Shown: positions 1-7,990, numbered from the stretch's first letter. The stretch is 64,000 nt of DNA from Sulfurimonas sp. (GCF_019429335.1 NZ_JAHYJB010000004.1:49632-113631); one strand, 5' to 3'. The notes: generated by a model not told the origin, from the letters alone. A program made the numbers and translations.

Positions 1-18
1 AGACTGGTGGGGTAGAGA

Positions 19-705
19 ATGAAAACCAAAATGAATGACGAAGAGTACAAAATCTATATTGACGACATAATAAGAAGAGTTGAGTTTGCAAGAGTAAGAT
101 TTGATGAAAAACATATAGTCAAAATCATAGCAATCAGCAAATACTCTAACTCAGATGAGATAGCAAAGCTATACCGCATAGGACAGCGTGCCTTTGGCGA
201 GAACAAAGTTCAGGATTTACGCGCAAAAAGCTCAGAACTTGAAGATTTGCCTCTTGAGTGGCACTTTGTTGGGAACCTGCAAAAAAACAAGATAAACAAC
301 CTGCTTGACATAAACCCTGCTCTTTTTCATGCTCTAGACTCTTTGGAGTTGGCGCATGAGCTTCAAAAGAAGCTAGAAGCAAGAGATATGACACTTGATG
401 CCCTGCTTCAGATAAACTCTGCAAAAGAGGAGTCTAAACACGGCGTAATGCCCGAAGATACTGTTGCGATTTACAACCAGATAAAAAAAGAGTGTCCGAA
501 TATCCATCTAAGAGGCGTTATGAGCATCGGCGCACATACCGAAGATAAAGCGGTAATAAAAAAGAGTTTTGAGACTACTTACGACATCTACAAACAGCTA
601 GAGGGTGCAACAATCTGTTCTATGGGAATGAGCGGGGATTTTGATATGGCTATCGAGTGCGGGTCAAATATGGTAAGGCTTGGCTCTTTGATGTTTAATA
701 AATAG
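19..705 (+). CDS. yggS: YggS/PLPBP-family pyridoxal-phosphate homeostasis protein
   Basis: Cytosolic PLP-binding protein of the YggS/PROSC family, which buffers free pyridoxal 5'-phosphate and affects amino- and keto-acid balance; no catalytic reaction is established for the family. The 228-residue length is normal. The PLP lysine is K41 in AISKYS, followed by FGENKVQ, and the C-terminal phosphate-binding stretch is VRLGSLMF. The ATG at 19 is chosen because GGGG lies about 6 bases upstream; an in-frame ATG at 31 is possible. What lies upstream is outside the window. The gene stands alone, and the next gene is far more AT-rich. Confidence 0.93.
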   Translation: MKTKMNDEEYKIYIDDIIRRVEFARVRFDEKHIVKIIAISKYSNSDEIAKLYRIGQRAFGENKVQDLRAKSSELEDLPLEWHFVGNLQKNKINNLLDINPALFHALDSLELAHELQKKLEARDMTLDALLQINSAKEESKHGVMPEDTVAIYNQIKKECPNIHLRGVMSIGAHTEDKAVIKKSFETTYDIYKQLEGATICSMGMSGDFDMAIECGSNMVRLGSLMFNK

Positions 706-760
706 AGATAGCATCACTGCAAACTCTTTGCAAGAAGTTTAATACACAGAGGAACTTAAA

Positions 761-1351
761 GTGAAATCACAAATAACTAGAGAGCAGTGGGATAAATATA
801 TATTAGATTTATTTTTCGGAACAAATAAACCATTAGAAAATTGTATTAATAGAGCCTATAGAGACTTTAATCGTACTTTACATGGCTTTGGCTCACTTTC
901 AAACAATGAAAATATAACAAGCGATATAAAAAAATATTTATCTGATGAATTTGAAAAAGTAAAAACACTAAATATTACAACCAAAATTGATTTTGACAAT
1001 TGGCATAAAAATAAATGCATGGAGATTGAAACTTTGTATTTTGAAAATGGCTATTCCTCATTTCATATTGGACAAGCGCAGAAATGGATAAATATGACAT
1101 TTAAGTATATTTTTTCATACGGAAATAAATATTTAGATGGTTATAATGAAATTTATCAGTTTTGCCATGTTCCGCTTGACAATATACTTATAGACGCGCT
1201 TAAAAAATTTCATCCACCAGAACTAAAAACAAGTTGGAGCAGAATAGATAACTATGAAACTTACATAGAATATCAAAATTGGTTTAGAAATAAATTTGAC
1301 AATTTACCTCTTGATGTTGAGTTTAAACTTTGGTTACAAGAAAGCCTATAA
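761..1351 (+). CDS. Orphan protein of unknown function, AT-rich
   Basis: A 196-residue soluble protein I do not recognise. The start is GTG, preceded by an AGAGGA ribosome-binding site about 8 bases upstream. It is rich in Asn, Lys, Tyr and Trp, with a central GQAQKWINMTFKY segment (around residues 103-115) that looks like a conserved helix and a C-terminal LPLDVEFKLWL. No signal peptide, membrane helix or catalytic motif is visible. It lies between yggS and a HepT/MntA module, and its base composition is clearly more AT-rich than its neighbours, which suggests recent acquisition. A defence or toxin role would be a guess from location only. Confidence 0.7.
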   Translation: MKSQITREQWDKYILDLFFGTNKPLENCINRAYRDFNRTLHGFGSLSNNENITSDIKKYLSDEFEKVKTLNITTKIDFDNWHKNKCMEIETLYFENGYSSFHIGQAQKWINMTFKYIFSYGNKYLDGYNEIYQFCHVPLDNILIDALKKFHPPELKTSWSRIDNYETYIEYQNWFRNKFDNLPLDVEFKLWLQESL

Positions 1352-1416
1352 CAGGTACTTACAACACAGCATGACCAGACCCCAAAACAGGAAGAAAAAT
1401 TAAACTTTCTCTATGC

Positions 1417-1430
1417 TAGAAAATGGGGTG
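1417..1430. repeat. Short direct repeat, copy 1, flanking the TA module
   Basis: TAGAAAATGGGGTG at this position matches TAGAAAATGGGTG at 2137-2149, with one G fewer there. The two copies have the same orientation and enclose hepT and mntA completely. They may mark the ends of an inserted module, but 13-14 bases in AT-rich DNA can also recur by chance. Confidence 0.35.
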
Positions 1431-1459
1431 GCAGGAAGCACTCTTAAAGTAAATTCTCA

Positions 1460-1810
1460 CTATTTTATCAAAGTTTTACACTGCTTTTTAAACTTAGGAA
1501 GACCATTTCTAATAATCCATTCAATTATTGCTAGATTAACACCCTCGTAGTCATGAGCGATATATGTTCTTACATCATACATGCCTTTGATATCATTCTC
1601 ATCAAAAGCACTCAAAATATTGTCTGCATGTTCTTTTTTTAGTTTATTGAATTGTTCAGCTATTGCAGTAAGGTGCATTAAAATCGCAGGTCTATCAGTC
1701 ACATAATCTTCAAGCGCCTTAGTTACACTTCCGCTATTTTTAACTATCTGCTCAATGTAATCTATTTTTTCTAGAATTAGATAGACTTTACTGATAGATT
1801 CTTTAGACAT
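1460..1810 (-). CDS. hepT: HepT-like HEPN ribonuclease toxin (DUF86)
   Basis: Toxin of the HepT/MntA (type VII) toxin-antitoxin family. HEPN proteins of this kind cut RNA with an RX4HXY motif, seen here as R81-TYIA-H86-D-Y88 in a 116-residue all-helical protein. The open frame runs further upstream, but the ATG at 1810 gives the usual HEPN N-terminus and an 8-base overlap with the end of mntA, so I use it. Y88 is the tyrosine position that MntA adenylylates in characterised systems. It is co-transcribed behind its antitoxin on the minus strand. The function is inferred from motif and partner. Confidence 0.87.
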   Translation of the reverse strand: MSKESISKVYLILEKIDYIEQIVKNSGSVTKALEDYVTDRPAILMHLTAIAEQFNKLKKEHADNILSAFDENDIKGMYDVRTYIAHDYEGVNLAIIEWIIRNGLPKFKKQCKTLIK

Positions 1811-2111
1811 ATATTGCTCTATCAATAATAAATTTTTTGCCTGTTTTGCCCATACCGGTGCTATCTGCAAGGTCAACAGGCACTCCAAGAGCTTTGCTTA
1901 TCTCTGCTTGTATCTCGCGTATGCGTTTTATCGCACCAAAGCCATGTTTATTTGCAAATTCAGGTGTAGCCTCAACAAGAATATCTACATCACTCTGCGC
2001 ATCAGCTTCATCACGAGAGTATGAACCAAAAAGCGCTTTAATTAAAAAGCCCTCTTTTTCATAAATTTCTTTAACATTAACAAGATAATTAAGTATTGAT
2101 TCTTTATTCAT
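1803..2111 (-). CDS. mntA: MntA-like minimal nucleotidyltransferase antitoxin
   Basis: A 102-residue MNT-domain protein, the antitoxin partner of HepT. In known pairs it neutralises the toxin by transferring AMP to the HEPN tyrosine. The nucleotidyltransferase motif is present: G29-S30 followed ten residues later by D41-V-D43, with a further acidic position in VDLAD (80-83). It is upstream of hepT and overlaps it by 8 bases, so the two are translationally coupled. The ATG is only 6 bases downstream of a TATAAT box and has no Shine-Dalgarno sequence, so the mRNA may be leaderless. Confidence 0.87.
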   Translation of the reverse strand: MNKESILNYLVNVKEIYEKEGFLIKALFGSYSRDEADAQSDVDILVEATPEFANKHGFGAIKRIREIQAEISKALGVPVDLADSTGMGKTGKKFIIDRAIYV

Positions 2112-2117
2112 GGCTAG

Positions 2118-2123
2118 ATTATA
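2118..2123 (-). promoter_or_regulatory. Candidate -10 box of mntA-hepT (leaderless start)
   Basis: A perfect TATAAT on the minus strand ends 6 bases before the mntA ATG (A at 2111), which would place the transcription start at or next to the start codon. The intervening bases (CTAGCC) contain no ribosome-binding site. No -35 box lies at the usual distance; a TTGACA at 2153-2148 is 24 bases away, too far. Confidence 0.5.
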
Positions 2124-2136
2124 ACACGTTAGATAT

Positions 2137-2149
2137 TAGAAAATGGGTG
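2137..2149. repeat. Short direct repeat, copy 2, flanking the TA module
   Basis: Second copy of the TAGAAAATGGG(G)TG repeat found at 1417-1430, same orientation, just upstream of the mntA promoter. The copies are about 720 bases apart, with hepT-mntA between them. Confidence 0.35.
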
Positions 2150-2165
2150 TCAACTGGTATTTTTA

Positions 2166-2190
2166 ATTATTTCCCGCTTGGGGAAATAAT
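2166..2190 (-). terminator. Hairpin after the carbonic anhydrase gene
   Basis: A perfect 10-base-pair stem (ATTATTTCCC / GGGAAATAAT) with a 5-base loop lies directly beyond the carbonic anhydrase stop codon. No U-run follows on the minus strand, so termination is plausible but not certain. The hairpin also separates this gene from the mntA promoter. Confidence 0.5.
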
Positions 2191-2192
2191 AT

Positions 2193-2951
2193 CTACTCTA
2201 TTACTTTTCTAGCGTTTATAGGCTGGATTGGTCTGTTGTTTTCGTGGTGAAAAATGTCTAAAAACTCTTTTGTCTGCTCTTTAGAGATAGTCGAGTAGTT
2301 TTTAAGGACAAGCCATCTGACACCCTCACTACATGGCGGAGTTGTCAATGAACCGTTAAATCTGTAGTAGTCTTTATCTTTTGGCAAAAGCGCGTTTACT
2401 TCATCCGCGGAGATACTTAAAGACTCTTTGCCACCAGCTTTTTTAGGCATCTTAGCCCATACTTTTGCTAAAAACTCATTTTTTGCGCCATCTTCAAACA
2501 TCAACCCGATAACCGCCAAAGAGCCATCTTTTGTTGCATGAACAAAGTGTCCTTCAAGCGGGAACTCTTTACCGTCAATCTGATTTTCGCTTGGAGTGTG
2601 GAAGTGGAGCTGAACTAGGGGAAATTTAATCTCATCAACTGTAATTGTGCCTCCCTCATCAAAATTGACCTGAATCGTATGTCCGTTGTTTATAACAGAA
2701 GAGATGCCCGCATTGTAATCAAAAGCAATCTTCTCCATATTTTCTACATCCACCGTCACGCTTGAAGCGATGTTGATAGGAGACTGGCTTTTTCCGCTTT
2801 TGCACAGAGTGTAATCAGCCGACAAATCACCCCAATTTGCAGGTCCCTCATGTCCAGTATAACCCCAGTGAGTCTTACCTCCTGCCCCTAAAACAGCCGT
2901 ACTTAGTAGCGCTATTGCGATACCGCTTGTTAATATTTTACCTAGTCTCAT
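2193..2951 (-). CDS. Periplasmic alpha-carbonic anhydrase
   Basis: Zinc enzyme that interconverts CO2 and bicarbonate. The first ~22 residues are a signal peptide ending near VLGA, so it acts in the periplasm. The three zinc histidines are H116, H118 (QLHFH) and H135 (EGHFVH); the gate-keeping Glu is E133, the active-site Thr is in SLTTPPC (203-204), and C50 and C207 can form the usual disulfide. At 252 residues it has the normal alpha-class length. A role in CO2 supply to an autotroph, or in acid adaptation as in Helicobacter, is inference. It is transcribed alone, divergently from the next gene. Confidence 0.95.
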   Translation of the reverse strand: MRLGKILTSGIAIALLSTAVLGAGGKTHWGYTGHEGPANWGDLSADYTLCKSGKSQSPINIASSVTVDVENMEKIAFDYNAGISSVINNGHTIQVNFDEGGTITVDEIKFPLVQLHFHTPSENQIDGKEFPLEGHFVHATKDGSLAVIGLMFEDGAKNEFLAKVWAKMPKKAGGKESLSISADEVNALLPKDKDYYRFNGSLTTPPCSEGVRWLVLKNYSTISKEQTKEFLDIFHHENNRPIQPINARKVIE

Positions 2952-3099
2952 TTTTAAACCTTTATAAGAAATTTTTATTCGACAATCGTATCATATAAAA
3001 TTAAATTTAAACAATTTATCTATTATAATTATTTATGTTTAGCTTCTCTGCTACCTGTAGTTACATAAATAAATAAGAAAAATTAGACTAAAATAGCGC

Positions 3100-4350
3100 A
3101 TGAAAAACGAAAAAATATACGACCTTATAGTCATCGGCGGCGGGGCTGCAGGAATGATGGCCGCAATTGTGGCTGCAAGAGAGAAAAAAAGCGTTCTTCT
3201 TTTGGAAAAGCTCTCCAAAATCGGTGCAAAACTAAAAGCAACAGGCGGAGGCCGATGCAATCTTACAAACACTCTTGAGAACGAAGAGTTTATGACAAAA
3301 TTCGGTCGCAACGGCCGTTTTATGCAAGATGCGCTAAAGCTCTTTGACCACAATGCTCTTGTTGGCTTCTTTAAAGAAATAGGCGTTGATACACACGCAC
3401 CTGACGGCTTTAGAGTCTTTCCTACTTCGCACAGCTCATCTACAATCATAGAGGCTCTTCTTGGCGAGATAGGGCGTCTTGACGTCGAGATTTTAACATC
3501 ACAAAAAGTCGAAAAAATTCTACATGTAGATAATTGTGTAAGCGGTGTTAAAACCGCTGAGCATCTGTTTCACGCCAAAAATGTCATCGTTGCAACAGGA
3601 GGTCTTGGATATCCAACTCTTGGAGCCGAGGGTGATGGGCACGATATGGCAAGAGAGCTTGGGCACAAAGTAACAGAGCTACATCCTGCAATGATGCCGC
3701 TTCATACCAAAGAGAGATGGGTTGAGAATTGCCGTGCCGATACAATTGCCAAAGTCGAACTTAGAGTTGCTATGAAAAAACACGCCAAAATAAGAGCAGA
3801 CGGAGATTTGATTTTTACAAAAAGCGGCATAAGAGGTCCCGTAGTTCTTGATGCGGCAAGAGATTTGACACCGCTTTTGGATAAATACGGCGAAGTGCCT
3901 ATCTTGCTAAATCTTACAAAAGGTATGAACGAGGAGCAGATTTTAAATCATCTCAAATTCCAAACCGCAAAAAATCAACATGCAACTACTCTTGAACTTC
4001 TAAGCACCCTTCTGCCCGCTCCGCTGTCCAATGAGTTGTGCCTGATAGCAGAAGTAGACCCGCAAGCTGCATACTCCAAAATCTCAGGAGCCCAGAGAGC
4101 AAAACTTGTAAGGCTTCTTGCATGGACACCGCTCACAGTTACGGGGCATGAGGGGTTTAAGATGGCGATGATTACAAGAGGCGGAGTGGATTTGAAAGAT
4201 ATAGACCCAAAAAGCATGCAGAGCAGAGTTATTAAAGGGCTCTATTTTTGCGGAGAGATTATGAATCTTGACGGTCCGTGCGGAGGATATAATCTGCAAT
4301 GGTCATTTGCAAGCGGACATATGGCGGGATTACTCAGAAAAAGTACCTAA
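3100..4350 (+). CDS. HI0933/YhiN-family FAD-dependent oxidoreductase
   Basis: Flavoprotein of the HI0933-like (YhiN/BaiN) family, 416 residues. The N-terminal Rossmann dinucleotide motif is IGGGAAG (12-18); ATGGGRCNLTN follows near residue 48, and the C-terminal FAD motif is FCGEIMNLDGPCGGYNLQ, in which the GGYN(L/I)Q ending is diagnostic. The substrate is unknown for most members; a few act on bile-acid intermediates in gut bacteria, which does not apply here. The 3' end overlaps the convergent thiE-like gene by 17 bases, so there is no intergenic terminator. Confidence 0.88.
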   Translation: MKNEKIYDLIVIGGGAAGMMAAIVAAREKKSVLLLEKLSKIGAKLKATGGGRCNLTNTLENEEFMTKFGRNGRFMQDALKLFDHNALVGFFKEIGVDTHAPDGFRVFPTSHSSSTIIEALLGEIGRLDVEILTSQKVEKILHVDNCVSGVKTAEHLFHAKNVIVATGGLGYPTLGAEGDGHDMARELGHKVTELHPAMMPLHTKERWVENCRADTIAKVELRVAMKKHAKIRADGDLIFTKSGIRGPVVLDAARDLTPLLDKYGEVPILLNLTKGMNEEQILNHLKFQTAKNQHATTLELLSTLLPAPLSNELCLIAEVDPQAAYSKISGAQRAKLVRLLAWTPLTVTGHEGFKMAMITRGGVDLKDIDPKSMQSRVIKGLYFCGEIMNLDGPCGGYNLQWSFASGHMAGLLRKST

Positions 4351-4885
4351 TAGAAGCAAAACCGTAAGCTTCTGTTTGCGCAATCATAGCAATCTGCTCT
4401 TTTGTCACTATTCCGCCAAGTGCAAAAACTTTGATATTACAAATCTTCAAAAGCTCTCTTAAATCATCCATCCCTTTAGGCTCACCCTTACCCGGTGAGG
4501 CAAAAACCGGACCGTAGGTAACTGCGTCTGCACCGAGTTTTTGGGCCTGCAAAACCTCTTCATGTGTATGCGTGCTAATGATAACCTCAAGCCCAAGCTC
4601 TTTTGCTCTCTCAATCTCGCCAAATTGGCTTGAAGCAAGATGAACACCCGTAGCACCAAGCTCTTTTGCCAAATCTGCATGTTGATGAATAAAGCTCTTA
4701 ATTTTCTTAAACTGTGAACAAACCTCTACAAAATGCGCGGCTTGAAGAGTGTAATTTTGGTTTGATTTATCTCTGTAAAGAGCGTGCGTCGGATGGTGTT
4801 TTTTTAGCTGTGCATGTAAAATTGAGCGAAACAGTGCTGGAGTATCTGTATAAAACTCTCTTGAAGTTATTAGATATTTTTTCAT
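4334..4885 (-). CDS. ThiE/TenI-like thiamine-phosphate synthase family protein
   Basis: A TIM-barrel protein of the ThiE/TenI superfamily, which in thiamine biosynthesis joins the thiazole and pyrimidine halves (ThiE) or aromatises the thiazole (TenI). Visible motifs are GVHLAS, STHTHEE, YGPVFASPGKG and ALGGI. I start at the second ATG (4885), giving MKKYLITS and 183 residues; the upstream ATG at 4897 adds four residues. It is shorter than canonical ThiE (about 210) and the N-terminal pyrimidine-binding part looks reduced, so TenI-like or salvage activity is possible. No thi neighbours are present. Confidence 0.75.
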   Translation of the reverse strand: MKKYLITSREFYTDTPALFRSILHAQLKKHHPTHALYRDKSNQNYTLQAAHFVEVCSQFKKIKSFIHQHADLAKELGATGVHLASSQFGEIERAKELGLEVIISTHTHEEVLQAQKLGADAVTYGPVFASPGKGEPKGMDDLRELLKICNIKVFALGGIVTKEQIAMIAQTEAYGFASIRYFF

Positions 4886-5053
4886 TTTGCGACCCAATTA
4901 TGAATTTTGCTTTTTAAAAAATTTGTGAATTCCAGAATTATACCCTGTAGCAATTAATAGAGCTTTTAGTGACGCCAATATGACATTTTTCATTATAAGT
5001 TTTTAACTTCACATCCTATAAACTACCAAATATTTATAAGTAAGGGGACAATC

Positions 5054-7150
5054 ATGGTTGAAAATATTTTAAAGAGAGACGGCACGCACAAAGAGTTCTC
5101 GCCTTTCAAAATTGAAGATGCTATTAAAAAAGCTTTCAAATCTCAAAATGTTACTTATGATAGTTCGATATTTTTCAATGTTCTTGATAAACTTAAAGCT
5201 AAAAGAGTCGTTGCCGTTGAAGATATCCAAGATTTAATCGAAAAAGAACTCTACAAAGCCAGATATTTTGATGTTATGCGCTCGTTTATGATTTACCGCC
5301 ACACACACAAGATGCAAAGAGACGGTGGGCTCGATGAAGACACGACATTCATAAACTCTACTCAGACGATAGAGGAGTATATTTTAGGAACTGACTGGCG
5401 TATCAAAGCAAACTCAAATACAGGCTACTCAAACGCAGGGCTTGTAAACAACACGGCGGGAAAAGTTATAGCAAACTACTGGCTGGATAAAGTCTACTCA
5501 AAAGAGGAAGGTTACGCTCACAGAAACGGCGACTACCATATCCACGACCTAGATTGTCTTACCGGATATTGTGCAGGATGGTCTCTTCGCGTTCTTCTTG
5601 ATGAAGGCTTTAACGGCGTAAGAGGAAGGGTTGAGAGCAGCGCTCCAAGACACTTCCGCGAGGCGCTTGGACAGATGGCAAACTTTTTGGGAATTCTGCA
5701 ATCAGAGTGGGCAGGAGCTCAGGCATTTAGCTCGTTTGACACATACCTGGCACCTTACGTCTTTAAAGACAAACTTCCTTACAATGAGATAAAAAAAGCA
5801 ATAAGAAGTTTTGTTTATAACCTGAATGTTCCTGCACGATGGGGTCAATCCCCGTTTACAAATATTACAATCGATTGGAGTGTTCCGCAGGATTTAAAAG
5901 ATCAGATTCCGACATCTAATCAAGTTCATCTATTTAAAAATATTTTAGATAGCGACTTAGAAGATAGGGCGCTACAGAGAGGCTGTAGTACACTTGTAGA
6001 TATGACATACAAAAATTTTCAGCCAGAGATGAATCTTATCAACCGTGCATATTATGAGATAATGACCGAGGGCGACCTGACAGGACAGCCCTTCACATTT
6101 CCTATCCCGACCGTAAATATTACGGAGGATTTTGACTGGTATGGGGAAAATACAGACATTCTGTTTGAAAATACAGCAAAAGTCGGCTCGTCATATTTTC
6201 AAAACTTTATAGGTTCTCAATACAAAAGGGACAGCAGCGGAAATTTAGTTCCAAACGAAGAAGCTTACAAACCTGGACACGTAAGAAGCATGTGCTGCAG
6301 ACTACAACTTGATTTAAGAGAGCTTCTGAAGCGTGGCGGCGGGCTATTCGGCTCAGCAGAGATGACTGGAAGCATCGGCGTTGTAACTATAAATATGGCA
6401 AGGCTCGGCTTTTTATATAAAGGGAGCAAAGAGGCTCTATTCTCTCGCTTGGACGAACTGATGGAGCATGCAAAATCTACACTGGAAAAGAAGAGAGTAT
6501 TTATCCAAGAGATGTATGAGAGAGGTCTTTATCCATACACAAAGCGCTATCTTTCAGGGTTTAGAAACCACTTCTCGACCATCGGCGTAAACGGCATTAA
6601 CGAGATGATCAGAAACTTTACAAGCGACAGCTACGATGTCAGTTCGCAAAAGGGCATAGAGTTTACAACCGAGATTTTAAACTATATGAGAGAGAAAATG
6701 GTGGAGTTTCAAGAGGCTACAGGAAATCTCTACAACCTTGAGGCAACTCCTGCAGAGGGAACAACATACAGGTTTGCCAAAGAGGATAAGAAGCGTTACG
6801 GCGATTCTATCATCCAAGCCGGAATGGGTGAGAATATCTACTATACAAACTCATCTCAAATCCCTGTTGACTTAACAAATGACCCGTTTGAGGCACTGAC
6901 TCTTCAAGATGATTTGCAGTGCAAATATACGGGCGGAACTGTTCTTCACCTCTACATGCAGGAGAAGATAAGCTCAACGGAGGCTTGCAGAAAACTGGTT
7001 AAAAATGTAATAACAAACTTTAGACTTCCCTACATCACGGTTACTCCGCTCTTCTCGGTATGTCCAAAACACGGATACATCGCAGGCGAGCATGAGTATT
7101 GTCCAAAGTGTGACGAAGAACTGCTAAGCGATGTAACTATCGCATCTTAA
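5054..7150 (+). CDS. nrdD: Anaerobic (class III) ribonucleotide reductase, catalytic part without glycyl-radical tail
   Basis: Large subunit of the oxygen-sensitive enzyme that makes dNTPs from NTPs. Residues 1-95 are an ATP-cone; the ten-stranded barrel follows, with HIHD (162-165), YCAGW (C173, a likely active-site Cys) and RGCSTLVD further on. The C-terminus carries a zinc-finger-like set C670, H673, C683, C686 and then stops at 698 residues. The RVxGYxRP glycyl-radical segment that normally follows is absent and is encoded by the next small gene at 7166-7318. A strong AAGGGGA site precedes the ATG. Activation would need the NrdG at 7281-7982. Confidence 0.95.
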   Translation: MVENILKRDGTHKEFSPFKIEDAIKKAFKSQNVTYDSSIFFNVLDKLKAKRVVAVEDIQDLIEKELYKARYFDVMRSFMIYRHTHKMQRDGGLDEDTTFINSTQTIEEYILGTDWRIKANSNTGYSNAGLVNNTAGKVIANYWLDKVYSKEEGYAHRNGDYHIHDLDCLTGYCAGWSLRVLLDEGFNGVRGRVESSAPRHFREALGQMANFLGILQSEWAGAQAFSSFDTYLAPYVFKDKLPYNEIKKAIRSFVYNLNVPARWGQSPFTNITIDWSVPQDLKDQIPTSNQVHLFKNILDSDLEDRALQRGCSTLVDMTYKNFQPEMNLINRAYYEIMTEGDLTGQPFTFPIPTVNITEDFDWYGENTDILFENTAKVGSSYFQNFIGSQYKRDSSGNLVPNEEAYKPGHVRSMCCRLQLDLRELLKRGGGLFGSAEMTGSIGVVTINMARLGFLYKGSKEALFSRLDELMEHAKSTLEKKRVFIQEMYERGLYPYTKRYLSGFRNHFSTIGVNGINEMIRNFTSDSYDVSSQKGIEFTTEILNYMREKMVEFQEATGNLYNLEATPAEGTTYRFAKEDKKRYGDSIIQAGMGENIYYTNSSQIPVDLTNDPFEALTLQDDLQCKYTGGTVLHLYMQEKISSTEACRKLVKNVITNFRLPYITVTPLFSVCPKHGYIAGEHEYCPKCDEELLSDVTIAS

Positions 7151-7151
7151 A

Positions 7152-7160
7152 AAGGAGGTG
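7152..7160 (+). promoter_or_regulatory. Very strong ribosome-binding site of the small glycyl-radical gene
   Basis: AAGGAGGTG lies right after the nrdD stop codon and 5 bases before the ATG at 7166. It is close to the perfect anti-16S complement and stronger than the site of nrdD itself. It shows that the small downstream frame is translated separately and supports it as a real gene rather than a broken nrdD end. Confidence 0.85.
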
Positions 7161-7165
7161 AAAAA

Positions 7166-7318
7166 ATGAGTAAGAATGAAGCTTTGACTATGTTAAAAGA
7201 TAAGAGACAAAAGTGTACGGTTTACACAAGAGTTATGGGTTATCACAGACCTGTTGAGAGTTTTAACGTAGGAAAAACCGGTGAGCATAGACAGAGAAAA
7301 CAATTCACTGAATGCTAA
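7166..7318 (+). CDS. Stand-alone glycyl-radical domain of class III ribonucleotide reductase
   Basis: A 50-residue protein whose core is KCTVYTRVMGYHRPVESFN. This matches the last ~40 residues of ordinary NrdD, where the glycine of RVxGYxRP carries the radical installed by NrdG; here that glycine is G25. The preceding nrdD gene ends exactly before this segment, so the enzyme is split between two chains. The ATG at 7166 has an excellent SD (AAGGAGGTG). The gene overlaps the NrdG start by 38 bases in another frame, implying coupled translation of all three. A single frameshift does not explain it, because the two parts are separated by a stop, an SD and a new ATG. Confidence 0.9.
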   Translation: MSKNEALTMLKDKRQKCTVYTRVMGYHRPVESFNVGKTGEHRQRKQFTEC

Positions 7319-7982
7319 GGTAATATATGATTTAACATCATTCACCCATTTAGACTACACTAACCATCTCGCGTGCATAGTGTGGTTTAGCGGGTGCAAT
7401 ATGCGATGCGACTACTGCTACAACAAAGACATAGTTTTTGCCAAAGAGGGCAAATACAGCTACATAGATATCCTCGATTTTTTAAAAACAAGAGTAAATC
7501 TGCTTGAAGCAGTTGTTTTATCTGGCGGCGAAGCCTCATCTTATGAGTTAGTGCCGTTTTGCCGCAAGATAAAAGAACTCGGTTTTAAAATCAAGCTTGA
7601 CACCAACGGAACAAATTTTCTGCATGTAAAAGAGCTCCTTGACTTAAATCTTTTAGATTATATTGCTCTTGATTACAAAGCCCAAAAAGAAAAATTTACA
7701 CGTATTGCACACTCAAACAAGTTTGACGAATTTAGTAAAACTCTGGATTTGCTCATAGAGAGCCATGTAGAGTTTGAAGCAAGAACAACAGTGCACGGCG
7801 ACCTTTTGGATAGTGATGACGTAAATGAGATTATCTTGGATTTAAAAAACAGAGGGTATAAGAAGAGCTACTATATTCAAGAGTTTCTGGAGACCGAGAA
7901 AAACATAGGAGACCTAAAGCGACCAAAAAAGAGGCTTAATAGGTCTCTGCTTAGAGATGATATAGAAGTTATCTTTAGATAA
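7281..7982 (+). CDS. nrdG: Anaerobic ribonucleotide reductase-activating radical-SAM protein
   Basis: Radical-SAM activase, expected to cleave S-adenosylmethionine and generate the glycyl radical on G25 of the small upstream protein. The 4Fe-4S cysteines C39, C43 and C46 are in FSGCNMRCDYC; the SAM-binding GGE motif is in LSGGEAS. At 233 residues it is longer than E. coli NrdG (154) and closer to the PflA-like NrdG2 type. The start is GTG at 7281, inside the small gene, with AGGA 8-9 bases upstream; no better in-frame ATG exists. The stop codon lies inside a 13-bp hairpin. Confidence 0.9.
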   Translation: MSIDRENNSLNAKVIYDLTSFTHLDYTNHLACIVWFSGCNMRCDYCYNKDIVFAKEGKYSYIDILDFLKTRVNLLEAVVLSGGEASSYELVPFCRKIKELGFKIKLDTNGTNFLHVKELLDLNLLDYIALDYKAQKEKFTRIAHSNKFDEFSKTLDLLIESHVEFEARTTVHGDLLDSDDVNEIILDLKNRGYKKSYYIQEFLETEKNIGDLKRPKKRLNRSLLRDDIEVIFR

Positions 7983-7990
7983 CTTCTATA
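7961..7990 (+). terminator. Hairpin at the nrdG stop codon
   Basis: A perfect 13-base-pair inverted repeat with the loop TTTA spans the nrdG stop codon. No U-run follows. It is the first of four hairpins in this convergent gap (also 8002-8026, 8056-8072 and 8072-8105). It probably ends or protects the nrd transcript. Confidence 0.55.

Noticed and set aside
1352..1459. ACCCCA / TGGGGT inverted repeat after the orphan gene as a terminator or attachment site
   Set aside because: Only 6 bases pair across about 40 bases, with no U-run; too weak to call.
7151..7318. nrdD as a simple frameshifted gene
   Set aside because: A stop codon, a near-perfect SD and an ATG separate the two parts, and the small frame has its own complete coding sense; re-sequencing would still be a useful control.
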